34,376 nucleotides of DNA, taken from assembly GCA_022826825.1 (NCBI GenBank), contig JAJDUD010000009.1, forward strand, positions 1 to 34,376, written 5' to 3'. The translations under genes were made by a program, and so were the position numbers. The notes beneath the pieces were generated by a model. It had not been told where the DNA came from and searched no databases. It worked only from the letters and a program-made list of their open reading frames with translations. Below, piece by piece: positions 9,736 to 17,244 of this stretch. The stretch's first letter is position 1. Each line of letters starts with the position of its first letter. Source of the DNA: Acidobacteriota bacterium (GTDB lineage: Bacteria > Acidobacteriota > Vicinamibacteria > Marinacidobacterales > Marinacidobacteraceae).

Positions 9736-10776
9736 ATGTTTCTCAGGAATGCTTGGTACGTCGCCGCCTGGAGCAGTGAGATCGGCCGGACACCCCGGCA
9801 GATCCGGGTCCTGGGCGAAAAGGTCTGCGTGTTCCGTCCCGACGGGAACGGGGTCGTCGCGCTGGAGGATGCCTGCCCGCACCGGAAGCTGCCGCTCTCC
9901 AATGGCCGGATCCGGGACGGCAACCTGGAATGCGGCTATCACGGGCTGACCTTCGACGCGTCCGGGCACTGCGTCTGGGCGCCGGGCAGCGGGCGCATTC
10001 CGCCGGGGGCGAACGTCCGCCCGTACCCGGTGCACGAGAGGTACGGCCTGGCGTGGATCTGGATGGGCGACCCCGAGCTGGCCGATCCTGGGAAGATCAT
10101 CGCCATCCCCAACTTCGACGACCCGGCCTGGGGCATCAACCGGGGTCCGGCGCTGGAGCTCGAGTGCAACTACCTGTTCGTGTGCGACAACCTGCTCGAC
10201 CCCACCCACGTCGCCTGGGTGCATGCGACGTCCTTCGCCCAGGACGCCGCCCGGGACGCTCCCCTGCAGGTGACCGGCACGAAGGACGGCGTCATCGTGC
10301 ACCGCTGGATGCTGGATGTGGAGCCGGCCCCCTTTTACAGGAAGATCGTTTCGTTCGAGGGCAAATGCGACCGGTTGCAGCACTATGAAGTCCGCTACCC
10401 GTCCCTCGCGTTCATCCGGGCGGTCTTCACCCCCGCGGGCACCGGCGGGCCGGAGGGGCCGCTCGATGACAGCACCTTCATCATGGACAGCTACAACTTC
10501 ATGACCCCCACCAGCGAGAAGGAAACCCGCTACTACTGGTTCCAGCTTCGCAACATCCGGCCCGACGATGAAGAGCTGAGCGAGATGATGAGCGAGGACG
10601 TGCACGAGGCCTTCGAGGAAGACCGCGCCGTCCTGAACGAAGTGCAGATCGGCATGGACACCGCGACCTCACCGCCCATCAACCTGCCGATCGACGGAGG
10701 GCCGCTGCGCTTCCGGCGGCAACTGGAGTCGATGATCGCCCTGGAAGCGGCGGCCGGCGCCGGGACCGGCGGCTGA
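9736..10776 (+). CDS. Rieske non-haem iron oxygenase, VanA-like
   Basis: The oxygenase component of a ring-hydroxylating or O-demethylating system, closest in layout to vanillate O-demethylase subunit A (MFLRNAWYVAAWSSEIG start, 346 residues). The Rieske cluster ligands are Cys47 and His49 (ACPHRKLPLS) and Cys66 and His69 (ECGYHGL). The catalytic iron motif is DNLLDPTHVAWVH at 151-163, with His158, His163 and Asp155. GAGGGAA sits 5 bases before the ATG, which fixes the start. No reductase (VanB-like) gene is in the window, so electrons must come from elsewhere. Divergent from the di-haem cytochrome gene. The substrate is probably an aromatic acid or methoxylated compound, but the sequence cannot tell which. 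Confidence 0.93.
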   Translation: MFLRNAWYVAAWSSEIGRTPRQIRVLGEKVCVFRPDGNGVVALEDACPHRKLPLSNGRIRDGNLECGYHGLTFDASGHCVWAPGSGRIPPGANVRPYPVHERYGLAWIWMGDPELADPGKIIAIPNFDDPAWGINRGPALELECNYLFVCDNLLDPTHVAWVHATSFAQDAARDAPLQVTGTKDGVIVHRWMLDVEPAPFYRKIVSFEGKCDRLQHYEVRYPSLAFIRAVFTPAGTGGPEGPLDDSTFIMDSYNFMTPTSEKETRYYWFQLRNIRPDDEELSEMMSEDVHEAFEEDRAVLNEVQIGMDTATSPPINLPIDGGPLRFRRQLESMIALEAAAGAGTGG

Positions 10777-10907
10777 GGCGCGGACCCCAGCGGGCGGTCC
10801 CGGCGTCCCGGGAACCGAATCGGCACTGCCGCGTTATCGGAGTCGCTCCGCGCGGACACCGCACTAGAATTCCGCGCCTTTCAACCCTCCACCCGAGGTA
10901 CCTCGAT

Positions 10908-11699
10908 ATGACCGAACCGATCATGATCGAGGCGCGCGATCTCAGCAAGTTCTATGGGCCCTTCGTGGCCGTCGAGAGCGTGCGCTTCGCGATTCCCCGT
11001 GGCCAGATCGTCGCCTTCCTGGGGCCGAACGGCGCCGGGAAGACCACCACGATGAAGATGCTGACCGGCTATCTCGCCCCCAGCGGGGGCACCGCCGAGA
11101 TCGCCGGCCTCGATGTCCACCGGGAGCGCCTCGACGCGACCCGCCGGCTGGGTTACCTGCCCGAGAACGGCCCGCTCTACCCGGACATGACGCCGGCGGA
11201 ACTGCTCCGCTTCTTCGGCGAGGCGCGGGAAATCCCACCGGGCCGGCTGAGCTCCCGCATCAAGGAAGTGTCCGCCCTCTGCGCGCTCGACGAGGTGATG
11301 GAAAAGCCCATCGGAAAGCTGTCCCGGGGCTTCCGCCAGCGGGTCGGGGTGGCGCAGGCGCTGCTCCATGACCCCGACGTGCTGATCATGGACGAGCCGA
11401 CCGCGGGCCTCGATCCCAACCAGATCCGGGACTTCCGCCAGAACATCCGCCGGCTGGGCGCCGGCAAGACCGTCCTCATCTCCACCCACATCCTCCGCGA
11501 GGTGGAAGCGGTGGCGGACCGGGTGCTCGTCGTGAACGGGGGCCGGCTCGTGTTCGACGGGGTCCCGTCGGACCTCCAGCGGGACGGCTCGATGGAGGAC
11601 AGCTTCTACGAGCTCACCGGGCCGGGGGGGAGCGGCGCAGCGGCCGGGAACGGAGCGGCGCCCGACGCGCCGGCGGCCGCCTCGGGAGAGGTCGCGTGA
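10908..11699 (+). CDS. ABC transporter ATP-binding protein (GldA-like)
   Basis: The ATPase of an ABC-2 type exporter, 263 residues. Walker A GPNGAGKTT is at 39-47, the signature LSRGFRQR at 138-145 and Walker B LIMDEP at 159-164, followed by the His of ISTHILREVE. Layout and the partner genes match the GldA/NatA-type family. The last 25 residues are a Gly/Ala/Pro-rich tail of unknown use. GAGG at 10895-10898 precedes the ATG by 9 bases; a TAGAAT at 10865-10870 is a possible -10 box, with no good -35. It is the first of three genes: its stop overlaps the permease start (GTGATG), and the DUF4340 gene follows. Confidence 0.95.
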   Translation: MTEPIMIEARDLSKFYGPFVAVESVRFAIPRGQIVAFLGPNGAGKTTTMKMLTGYLAPSGGTAEIAGLDVHRERLDATRRLGYLPENGPLYPDMTPAELLRFFGEAREIPPGRLSSRIKEVSALCALDEVMEKPIGKLSRGFRQRVGVAQALLHDPDVLIMDEPTAGLDPNQIRDFRQNIRRLGAGKTVLISTHILREVEAVADRVLVVNGGRLVFDGVPSDLQRDGSMEDSFYELTGPGGSGAAAGNGAAPDAPAAASGEVA

Positions 11700-14413
11700 T
11701 GCCCGGCCTCGTCGAAATCCCGAACGTCCGCCGCCCGGTGGTGGCGGCCCTCATGCGGAGGGACCTCCGCATGTATTTCTCCAACCCGTCGGGCTACGTC
11801 TTCCTGACGCTGTTCATCCTGCTGAGCGCCGCCGCGGCGTTCTGGCAGGACCGGTTCTTCCTGAACAACCTGGCGAACCTCGACCAGTTGAACGGGCTCT
11901 TCCCGTACATCCTGATCTTCTTCATTCCGGCGCTCACCATGTCGGTGTGGGCCGAGGAGAAGAAGCTCGGGACCGACGAACTGCTGCTCACCCTCCCGGC
12001 GACCGACCTGGAGATCGTGCTCGGCAAGTACACGGCGGTCCTCGGCATCTACGGAGCGGCGCTCGTGCTCTCGCTCAGCCACGCGCTGGTCCTGATGTTC
12101 CTCGGGAGCCCCGACTGGGGCCTGCTGTTCGCCAACTACGTCGGCTACGCGCTGCTCGGCGCGGCGCTCGCGGCGGCCGGCATGGCCGCGTCGCTCCTCA
12201 CCTCCATCCCCACGGTGGCGTTCATCCTGGGAGCGGTGGCGGCCGGGGTGCTGGTGCTGCCCGACCTCTTCCTCGGCAGCTTCAGCCCGTGGCTGGCCCG
12301 GGCAGTGGAGCCCGTTTCGGCGATCCACCACTTCGACGAGTTCGGCCGGGGCGTGATCCCGTTCACCTCGGTGCTCTATTTCGCGGCCGTCGCCGGTTTC
12401 TTCCTCTACCTGAACGTCCTGCTCATCGGGAAACGTCACTGGCCCGCCGCGGCGGACGGCTACCGCATGTCCACCCACCACGCGGTGCGGGCGGTCTCCG
12501 TGGCGCTGGCGCTGCTGAGCGCCATCGTGCTCGTCTCGCGGCTGGGCTTCCGCCTCGACACCACCGCCGAGCGGCTCCATTCGCTCTCCGGAGAGACCCG
12601 CGAACTGCTGCGGGCGCTGCCCGACGACCGGCCGGTCTTCGTGCAGGCGTATCTGAGCCCCGAGGTTCCCGAACCGCTCGTGCAGACCCGCGCGACCCTG
12701 ATGAGCGTGCTCCGCGAGATGGAATCGGTGAGCGGCGGCCGGGTTCAGGTGCTGGTCGAGGACACGGAACCGTTCACCGAGTCCGCCCGGGAGGCCCGCG
12801 AGAAGTTCGGGATCATGCCGCGGGAGATCCCCAGCGTGACCTCGGCGCGGACCGGGGTCAGCGACGTGTTCATGGGGGTCGCGTTCACCTGCGCCGCCGA
12901 GGAGCAGGTGATTCCGTTCTTCGACCGCGGCCTGCCGGTGGAGTACGAGCTGGCCCGCAGCATCCGGGTGGTGGCGAACACCGACAAGAAGCGGATCGGC
13001 GTGATCTCCAAGGAGCTCCGGATCTTTGGCGGCCTCGACTTCCAGACCATGCGGAGTTCGCCGGAATGGTCGGTGGTGGACGAACTGCGCAAGCAGTACG
13101 AGGTCGTGCAGATCCAGCCGAACGCGATGATCACCGAGGAGGTGGACGGGCTGCTGGTGGTGTTGCCGTCGACGCTTGCCGACGACGAGATGAACAACGT
13201 TACCGACTTCATCCGCACCGGAGTCCCGGCGGTCCTGCTCGTGGATCCGCTGCCGGTGGTGAACATCGGTCTCGCCCCCTCGGAGCCGCCGGGCGCCGCG
13301 CAGAACCCCTTCATGCAGCAGGGCCAGCCGCCGCCGACGCCGAAGGGGAACATCCAGTCCTTCCTGGCGAACCTCGGGATCTCGTGGGACCCGGGCGGGA
13401 TCGTCTGGGACGCCTACAACCCCCACCCCGATCTCGGCCATATGCCGCCGGAGGTGGTGTTCCTCGGTGAGGGGAACGGCAACCCGGAGGTCTTCGCCGA
13501 CGCCTCGGCGGCGAGCGCCGGGCTCCAGCAGGTCGTGCTGATCTACCCCGGGTACTTCGAACCGCTTCCCGGAGCCGTGGCCGAGTTCCAGCCGCTCCTC
13601 ACCACCGGCGACGTTTCGGGCGTCCTCCCCTACTTCCAGATGGTGCAGCGGAACTTCCTCGGTTCGCAGTTGAACCCCAACCTGCCGCACCGGCCGGACC
13701 CGATGAACTACGTGGTCGCCGCGGAGGCGCGGACCTTCCGGCCCGAATCGGACGAAGCGACGGGTGACGAGGATCCCTCCGCGATGGCCGAGGCGGACAG
13801 CACCCGCGTCATCGCGATCGCCGACCTCGACTTCATCTCGGAGCAGTTCTTCGAGCTGCGCCGGATCGGGCCCCCGAACCTCAACTTCGACAACGTGTCG
13901 TTCTTCCTGAACGCCATGGACGTCCTCGTCGGGGACGAGTCCTTCGTGGCGCTCCGGAACCGCCGGGTGCGCCACCGGACGCTCGAGGCGGTGGAGTCCC
14001 GGGTCCGCGAGTTCACCGAGCAGCGGAGCATCGAAGAGGACGAAGCGGAAACCAGCGCCCAGGAGGCGCTGCGGCAGGCGCAGGAACGGCTCGACCGGCG
14101 GGTCGCGGCCGTCCAGGAGCGCGACGACCTCGATGCGCAGGCGAAACAGATCATGGCCCGGAACCTCCAGGAGGTGGAGAACCGCCGGTTCAGCGTGCTG
14201 GAGGCGAACATCAACGCCGAGAAGGACGCGCAGGTCCGCGCCAGCGAGGAGCGCATGGAGGCGCAGATCCGCCGTATCCAGAGCGGCATCCGCACCGCGG
14301 CGGTGCTGTTGCCGCCGATCCCGGTGTTCCTGCTGGGGGTGTGGACCTTCGTGCGAAGGCGGCGGGCCGAAGTCGAGGGGGCGGCCGCCGCGCGCCGCCT
14401 CAGGCAGCAGTGA
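11699..14413 (+). CDS. Fused ABC-2 permease and GldG-like protein
   Basis: A 904-residue fusion of two proteins that are separate in gliding bacteria: a GldF-type ABC-2 permease and a GldG-type auxiliary. Residues 1-240 hold about six membrane helices (among them GYVFLTLFILLSAAAAFW, YTAVLGIYGAALVLSLSHALVLMFLG and SVLYFAAVAGFFLYLNVLLIG). A further helix (VALALLSAIVLVSRLGF) opens the GldG part with DTTAERLHSLSGETRELL, followed by a large periplasmic domain. A charged coiled coil near the C-terminus (TEQRSIEEDEAETS to RMEAQIRRIQ) leads to a last helix (LLPPIPVFLLGVWTFV). The ATG at 11699 shares one base with the upstream stop; a GTG at 11696 is equally possible. The substrate is unknown. Confidence 0.93.
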   Translation: MPGLVEIPNVRRPVVAALMRRDLRMYFSNPSGYVFLTLFILLSAAAAFWQDRFFLNNLANLDQLNGLFPYILIFFIPALTMSVWAEEKKLGTDELLLTLPATDLEIVLGKYTAVLGIYGAALVLSLSHALVLMFLGSPDWGLLFANYVGYALLGAALAAAGMAASLLTSIPTVAFILGAVAAGVLVLPDLFLGSFSPWLARAVEPVSAIHHFDEFGRGVIPFTSVLYFAAVAGFFLYLNVLLIGKRHWPAAADGYRMSTHHAVRAVSVALALLSAIVLVSRLGFRLDTTAERLHSLSGETRELLRALPDDRPVFVQAYLSPEVPEPLVQTRATLMSVLREMESVSGGRVQVLVEDTEPFTESAREAREKFGIMPREIPSVTSARTGVSDVFMGVAFTCAAEEQVIPFFDRGLPVEYELARSIRVVANTDKKRIGVISKELRIFGGLDFQTMRSSPEWSVVDELRKQYEVVQIQPNAMITEEVDGLLVVLPSTLADDEMNNVTDFIRTGVPAVLLVDPLPVVNIGLAPSEPPGAAQNPFMQQGQPPPTPKGNIQSFLANLGISWDPGGIVWDAYNPHPDLGHMPPEVVFLGEGNGNPEVFADASAASAGLQQVVLIYPGYFEPLPGAVAEFQPLLTTGDVSGVLPYFQMVQRNFLGSQLNPNLPHRPDPMNYVVAAEARTFRPESDEATGDEDPSAMAEADSTRVIAIADLDFISEQFFELRRIGPPNLNFDNVSFFLNAMDVLVGDESFVALRNRRVRHRTLEAVESRVREFTEQRSIEEDEAETSAQEALRQAQERLDRRVAAVQERDDLDAQAKQIMARNLQEVENRRFSVLEANINAEKDAQVRASEERMEAQIRRIQSGIRTAAVLLPPIPVFLLGVWTFVRRRRAEVEGAAAARRLRQQ

Positions 14414-14433
14414 CCGGTGAGGAGGAAGAAGCG

Positions 14434-15849
14434 ATGACCGAAACGAAGACCACCACCAGCGCGCCGGAGGCCCGCAAGACCGGCGGGCCCGAGCTCCGGC
14501 GGACGCAGACCATCGCCGGCGCGGCGCTCCTGCTGACCGTGCTGGCCGCGGTGAGCGCCCCGCGCAACCCCGAGCCGAGCGACTTCGTGGACCTCGGCGA
14601 GCGCTTCTTCCCGGGTTTCGAGGATCCCGAGGAGGCGATGTCGCTCGAGATCATCGAGTTCGACGAGGCCACCGCCGAGGCGATTCCGTTCCGGGTGCAG
14701 AACGAGAACGGGATCTGGACCATCCCCAGCCACCACGACTATCCCGCCGACGGCCAGGACCGGCTCGCGCAGACCGCCGCCGGCGTCATGCTGCTCGAAA
14801 AGGACGACTTCCGCTCCGAGAACGTGGCCGACCATTCCGCGCTCGGGGTGGTGGACCCGCTGGACGAGGGCGCCGTGTCGCTCGTCGGCCGCGGACGGCG
14901 GGTCACCGTGAAGGCGTCGGGAGACCGGGTGCTCGCGGACCTCGTCATCGGCCGCCAGGTGCCCGACCGCGAGGGGTCCTACTTCGTCCGGGTCCCGGGC
15001 CAGAAGCGCGTCTACGTCTCGCAGCTCGGGGTGGACATCTCGGCCCAGTTCGGGGACTGGATCGAGCGCGACCTGCTGCTCATGGACCGGAACCGGGTGG
15101 ACGAGGCCGTCCTCGAGGACTACACGATCAACGAACGGACCCTCCAGGTGGACCGGCGGGGACGCATCGCGCTCAGCAAGGTGGACAGCGACTGGACGGC
15201 GGCGGACCTCGGCTCCGGCCAGGAGGTGGATTCCTTCGAGGTGAACGAAATCCTCCGGGCCGCCGACGAACTCGAGATCGTGGGGGTGCGGCCGAAGCCC
15301 GAGGGCATCGCGGCGACCCTGACCGGCGATGCGGCCGGCGTCTCGAACGCCGACATCCTCTCGCTGCAGAGCCGCGGCTACTACCTCACCCAGGGCGGCA
15401 GCCTGCTGTCCAACGAGGGCGAGGTCCGGCTCGAGACCGACGAGGGCATCCGCTACACCCTCCGGTTCGGAGAGGTCGTCTACGGCCGGGACGAGGACGT
15501 GAGCGCCGGCAGCGCCGAAGAAGACACCGCGGACGCGGCTTCATCCGGCCCCGCCGAGAATCGCTACCTCTTCGTGACCGCGGAGTTCCGCCCCGAGCGC
15601 TTCCCCGAGCCGCCCCGCCCGGCGAACCGGGACTACCTCGACAAGCCGTCCGACGAACTCACCGACGCGGACCGCGAGAACCGCGACCTGGCGCGCGCCT
15701 GGGACCGCTGGGAGGACGACGTCGAGAAGGGCCGGGAGCTGGAGGAGACCCTCACCCGCCGGTTTGCCGACTGGTACTACGTCATCTCCCAGGACAGCTT
15801 CGAGAACATCCGCAAGACCCGCGACGACGTACTCCGCGAGGCGAGCTGA
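14434..15849 (+). CDS. DUF4340 protein, exporter partner
   Basis: A 471-residue protein with a short charged N-terminus, one membrane helix (TIAGAALLLTVLAAVSAP, about 27-44) and a large domain outside the membrane. Segments such as GIWTIPSHHDYPADGQ, LADLVIGRQVPDREGSYFVRVPGQKRVYVSQL and WIERDLLLMDRNRVDEAVLEDY are typical of DUF4340 proteins. These are regularly encoded next to GldG-like ABC genes and are thought to act with them at the cell surface. GGAGG at 14420-14424 lies 9 bases before the ATG, with a 20-base gap to the permease. An acidic insert (DEDVSAGSAEEDTADAAS) sits near residue 355. It closes the three-gene operon. Confidence 0.9.
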   Translation: MTETKTTTSAPEARKTGGPELRRTQTIAGAALLLTVLAAVSAPRNPEPSDFVDLGERFFPGFEDPEEAMSLEIIEFDEATAEAIPFRVQNENGIWTIPSHHDYPADGQDRLAQTAAGVMLLEKDDFRSENVADHSALGVVDPLDEGAVSLVGRGRRVTVKASGDRVLADLVIGRQVPDREGSYFVRVPGQKRVYVSQLGVDISAQFGDWIERDLLLMDRNRVDEAVLEDYTINERTLQVDRRGRIALSKVDSDWTAADLGSGQEVDSFEVNEILRAADELEIVGVRPKPEGIAATLTGDAAGVSNADILSLQSRGYYLTQGGSLLSNEGEVRLETDEGIRYTLRFGEVVYGRDEDVSAGSAEEDTADAASSGPAENRYLFVTAEFRPERFPEPPRPANRDYLDKPSDELTDADRENRDLARAWDRWEDDVEKGRELEETLTRRFADWYYVISQDSFENIRKTRDDVLREAS

Positions 15850-15870
15850 GGGGCCGCCTCCGGCAAGCAC

Positions 15871-15889
15871 GCGGGCCGCCGCGGCCCGC
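15871..15889 (+). terminator. GC hairpin after the exporter operon
   Basis: A perfect 8-base stem (GCGGGCCG and CGGCCCGC) with a 3-base loop, 22 bases after the DUF4340 stop codon. No run of T follows, so it is not a classical intrinsic terminator. It may stall or protect the 3' end of the transcript. It is distinct from the dispersed repeat that begins about 40 bases later. Confidence 0.35.
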
Positions 15890-15929
15890 AGAGGGCGTAA
15901 CGCCGACGGAGAAGAAGGCGCCCACGGCT

Positions 15930-16118
15930 GGGAACGCCGGCCTCCGGCCGGCACAGCGGGCCGAAGGCCCGCGGACGACGTGGCGCCAATCGTCTTGGGC
16001 TACAGAGATCCGGGATGTCCCCTCCGCCCCGTTGCACCGAGGGACAGAACCATCCCGCAGGTGGACGCCACGCCGCGCGCTGCGCGTTCGCGCAGCGCGG
16101 CGCCGACCAGAGGCCACT
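15930..16118 (+). repeat. Dispersed multi-hairpin repeat, unit A
   Basis: First of two imperfect direct copies in a gene-free 615-base gap between convergent genes. It opens with GGGAAC, then hairpin H1 at 15936-15952 (arms GCCGGCC and GGCCGGC, loop TCC), spacer ACA, then hairpin H2 at 15956-15972 (arms GCGGGCC and GGCCCGC, loop GAA). About 100 bases of shared interior follow (an ACAGAGATCCGGGA block and a GTTGCACCG block). It closes with a long hairpin at 16077-16098 (arms GCGCTGCGCG and CGCGCAGCGC) and a degraded reverse H1. Compared with the window-end copies, H1 shows paired changes that keep the stem intact. Confidence 0.85.
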
Positions 16119-16441
16119 TGCTGTGAAAATGCAGCCGGGGCACGACCGCGAACCCCCGATGGAGCACGAGGGCGCTGCGGCTTGGAACGCCGGCCTCCGG
16201 CCGGCACAGCGGGCCGAAGGCCCGCGGGCGGCGCGCCGCTATTCGCCTTGGACGACAGAGATCCGGGAGCGTCCCCCTCCGCCCGGTTGCACCGGGAGAG
16301 GGAACCATCGCGCAGGTTGGCGCTGTGCCGTGCGCTGCGCGGTCGCGCAGCGCGTGCCGACCGGAGGTCGGCGTTCCAAGCCGGCGGCGCCACCAGGGCG
16401 CTTGACCGACCTGCCGGACTGCATTTTCACTGCAACTGGCC
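16112..16441 (+). repeat. Hairpin repeat unit B inside 23-bp inverted repeats
   Basis: This 330-base segment starts and ends with 23-base inverted repeats (16112-16134 and 16419-16441) that match at 21 of 23 positions and share the core GTGAAAATGCAG. Inside lies unit B: H1 at 16189-16205, H2 at 16209-16225, the shared interior, a long hairpin at 16332-16353 (arms GCGCTGCGCG and CGCGCAGCGC), and an intact reverse H1 at 16356-16372. The layout looks like a small non-autonomous mobile element with no coding capacity. I could not see a clear target-site duplication. Frames crossing it are low-complexity shadows. Confidence 0.75.
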
Positions 16442-16464
16442 GGCGCTCCTATCGGCGCGCGATA

Positions 16465-16779
16465 TCAAGCCCCGACCAGCACCACGTAGTCCCGCTGGAT
16501 CTCCGCGTGGAAGGTCTCCGGAAGCCTCGCCCAGTCGCGGGCTTCGACGAAGAACGGGATCGTGGAGTCGTGGAACGCTTCCGAAAGCGCGCCGAGCGTC
16601 TCCAGCGGCAGCCGTTCCAGCCCGGGTCCGCGAAGCACGAGATCGAGATCGCTGCCGGGGTGGCTCCGCCCGTTGACCCGGCTCCCGTAGGCCCACACCT
16701 CGACGCCCGGCGCGCACTTCGCCAGGATTTCCTCGATCCGGTTCCGGTGGCGGGGGAGCAGGTCCAGCCGATCAGTCAT
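16465..16779 (-). CDS. MNT-type nucleotidyltransferase (antitoxin-like)
   Basis: A minimal nucleotidyltransferase of 104 residues, the kind that pairs with HEPN proteins. The catalytic pattern is WAYGSRVNGRSHPGSDLDL: Gly32-Ser33, then Asp44 and Asp46. Where most relatives have a third acidic residue as Asp (VDVVDW-like), this one has Glu79 in FFVEARDW. Known MNT partners act as antitoxins, in some cases by adding AMP to the HEPN toxin. The ATG at 16779 overlaps the end of the HEPN gene by eight bases, so the pair is co-translated, HEPN first. The open frame further upstream is shadow. Confidence 0.92.
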   Translation of the reverse strand: MTDRLDLLPRHRNRIEEILAKCAPGVEVWAYGSRVNGRSHPGSDLDLVLRGPGLERLPLETLGALSEAFHDSTIPFFVEARDWARLPETFHAEIQRDYVVLVGA

Positions 16780-17194
16780 CGCGGGGGGCGTCCAACCGGT
16801 GTGCCAGCGCCTTCGCGTCGAGCACGAACTGCGGAAGCTGCCGCACCGCGGCTTCTGCGAAGCCCTCTCCATAGTCGTGCGCCGTGTCGTTCCGGCTGTC
16901 CCGGTACTGGAGCCAGCGTTCGCACTCGTCGGCCTCGATCAGCCCGTGCTGGGCCGCGGTACGGAAGACGTCCTTGAAGGTCAACCGCGCCGCCGCCCGG
17001 TTGGAGACTGTCCAGGCGCTGATCCGCTTCCGCAGCAGCTTGCCGCACTGTTCGAGGATCAACTCGAACTCCTTCACGCACGCGGCGCGATAGATCTCGT
17101 ACGCCGTTTCCGCCGGCTGGTGGTCCGCCAGACCCTGAAGGGCGGCCTCCAGCGTGCCGATGCAGCGGTGGAGGTATTCGGTGCTGAGGGGCAC
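16772..17194 (-). CDS. HI0074-like HEPN protein (toxin or substrate-binding partner)
   Basis: A 140-residue all-helical protein of the nucleotidyltransferase substrate-binding type. Helix 1 has YLHRCIGTLEAALQGL, helix 2 AYEIYRAACVKEFELILEQCGKLLRKRI. The HEPN active-site motif Rx4H is present as Arg101-NDTA-His106 in YRDSRNDTAHDYGEGF. Proteins with this motif are often RNases silenced by their MNT partner, though HI0074 homologues were first described as binding partners of the nucleotidyltransferase. Translation runs directly into the MNT gene with an eight-base overlap. It lies 50 bases downstream of the DUF1640-like gene on the same strand. Confidence 0.92.
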   Translation of the reverse strand: MPLSTEYLHRCIGTLEAALQGLADHQPAETAYEIYRAACVKEFELILEQCGKLLRKRISAWTVSNRAAARLTFKDVFRTAAQHGLIEADECERWLQYRDSRNDTAHDYGEGFAEAAVRQLPQFVLDAKALAHRLDAPRDD

Positions 17195-17244
17195 CCGGCG
17201 ATCTTACCGGCGGCCCTCCGGCGCGCCGTCCGATCGGACTCGCG

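Noticed and set aside
8076..9779. 567-codon plus-strand frame
   Set aside because: Antisense to the di-haem cytochrome gene, which has a signal peptide and two CxxCH motifs; the plus frame has no domain-like pattern.
11606..13975. 789-codon minus-strand frame
   Set aside because: Antisense to the fused permease; its Arg/Glu/His/Val-rich translation is low complexity.
15930..16441. CRISPR array
   Set aside because: There are repeated hairpins, but only two long imperfect units with similar, not unique, interiors, and no cas genes.
15782..16977. Open frames across the repeat region, such as 15782-16393 and 16015-16977
   Set aside because: They translate hairpin repeats (recurring GLRPAQRAEGP-like strings) and cross two repeat units; no real protein is likely.
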